Below, piece after piece: positions 6,912 through 7,035 of a stretch of DNA of 7,035 bases. The notes under the pieces were generated by a model. That model was not told where the DNA came from and made no database searches. It saw only the letters and a program-made list of their open reading frames with translations. The translations under genes were made by a program, and so were the position numbers. The DNA is from Bacteroidales bacterium (GTDB lineage: Bacteria; Bacteroidota; Bacteroidia; Bacteroidales; F082), in the NCBI GenBank assembly GCA_029933565.1, contig JAOZNY010000155.1, forward strand, positions 1 to 7,035. The letters run 5' to 3'. Position 1 is the first letter of the stretch. Each line of letters starts with the position of its first letter.

Positions 6912-6964
6912 CAAGACAAAAATTGGAGTATTGGAGTGATGGAGTATTGGAATGATGTGTCTTG
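6912..6964. repeat. 8-base tandem repeat framed by a 7-base inverted repeat
   Basis: Four 8-mers run head to tail from 6922 to 6953: ATTGGAGT, ATTGGAGT, GATGGAGT, ATTGGAAT. The array is framed by a perfect inverted repeat, CAAGACA (6912-6918) and TGTCTTG (6958-6964). It lies in the spacer after murF-alr. No coding function is apparent. The inverted ends could form a stem holding the repeats in the loop, or mark the ends of a small dispersed element. The remaining parts of the 191-base tail (6845-6911 and 6965-7035) are AT-rich with no gene or clear terminator. Confidence 0.6.
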
Positions 6965-7035
6965 GGGTTGTATATTTATAGTCTTTATACAAAAAATAAT
7001 CTATCCTAATTCCAAACACAAGTATGTTAGTAACT

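Overview
The window looks like chromosomal DNA from an AT-rich Bacteroidota bacterium. The evidence is a single-polypeptide MurF-alanine racemase fusion, which is common in that phylum, a PdxA with a phylum-like N-terminal motif, start codons without clear Shine-Dalgarno sequences, a TAnnTTTG-type -7 promoter box, and AT-rich spacers carrying short tandem and hairpin repeats. I cannot place it more precisely.

Left part (1-2281, + strand): four tightly packed genes, probably one operon whose start lies outside the window. They are the C-terminal three quarters of an EgtD-family SAM-dependent amino-acid N-methyltransferase, a complete DUF427 protein, an uncharacterised 286-residue soluble protein with an IWPHHFD motif, and a 120-residue three-helix membrane protein resembling DUF2721. 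Gaps between them are 5, 11 and 3 bases. This is the least understood part of the window. The methyltransferase keeps the SAM site and the imidazole-contacting Glu/Ser of EgtD, but has Ser where mycobacterial EgtD has a substrate-pocket Met, so its substrate may not be histidine.

Middle (2292-3040): a FUSC-type membrane protein on the - strand, convergent with the operon. It is followed by a 233-base divergent spacer holding a 7-base-period repeat, a possible 24-codon small membrane-peptide ORF and a promoter-like box for pdxA.

Right part (3041-7035, + strand): pdxA (pyridoxal phosphate synthesis), a 204-base spacer with a GC-rich double-hairpin repeat, then the murF-alr fusion. Its product makes D-alanine with a PLP-dependent domain and adds D-Ala-D-Ala to the peptidoglycan precursor. 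PdxA supplies the cofactor route that the racemase domain needs, but the spacer between the genes argues against a tight operon. After murF-alr there are 191 bases without a gene, containing an 8-base-period tandem repeat flanked by a perfect 7-base inverted repeat. No tRNA, rRNA, CRISPR array, transposase or phage gene is visible.
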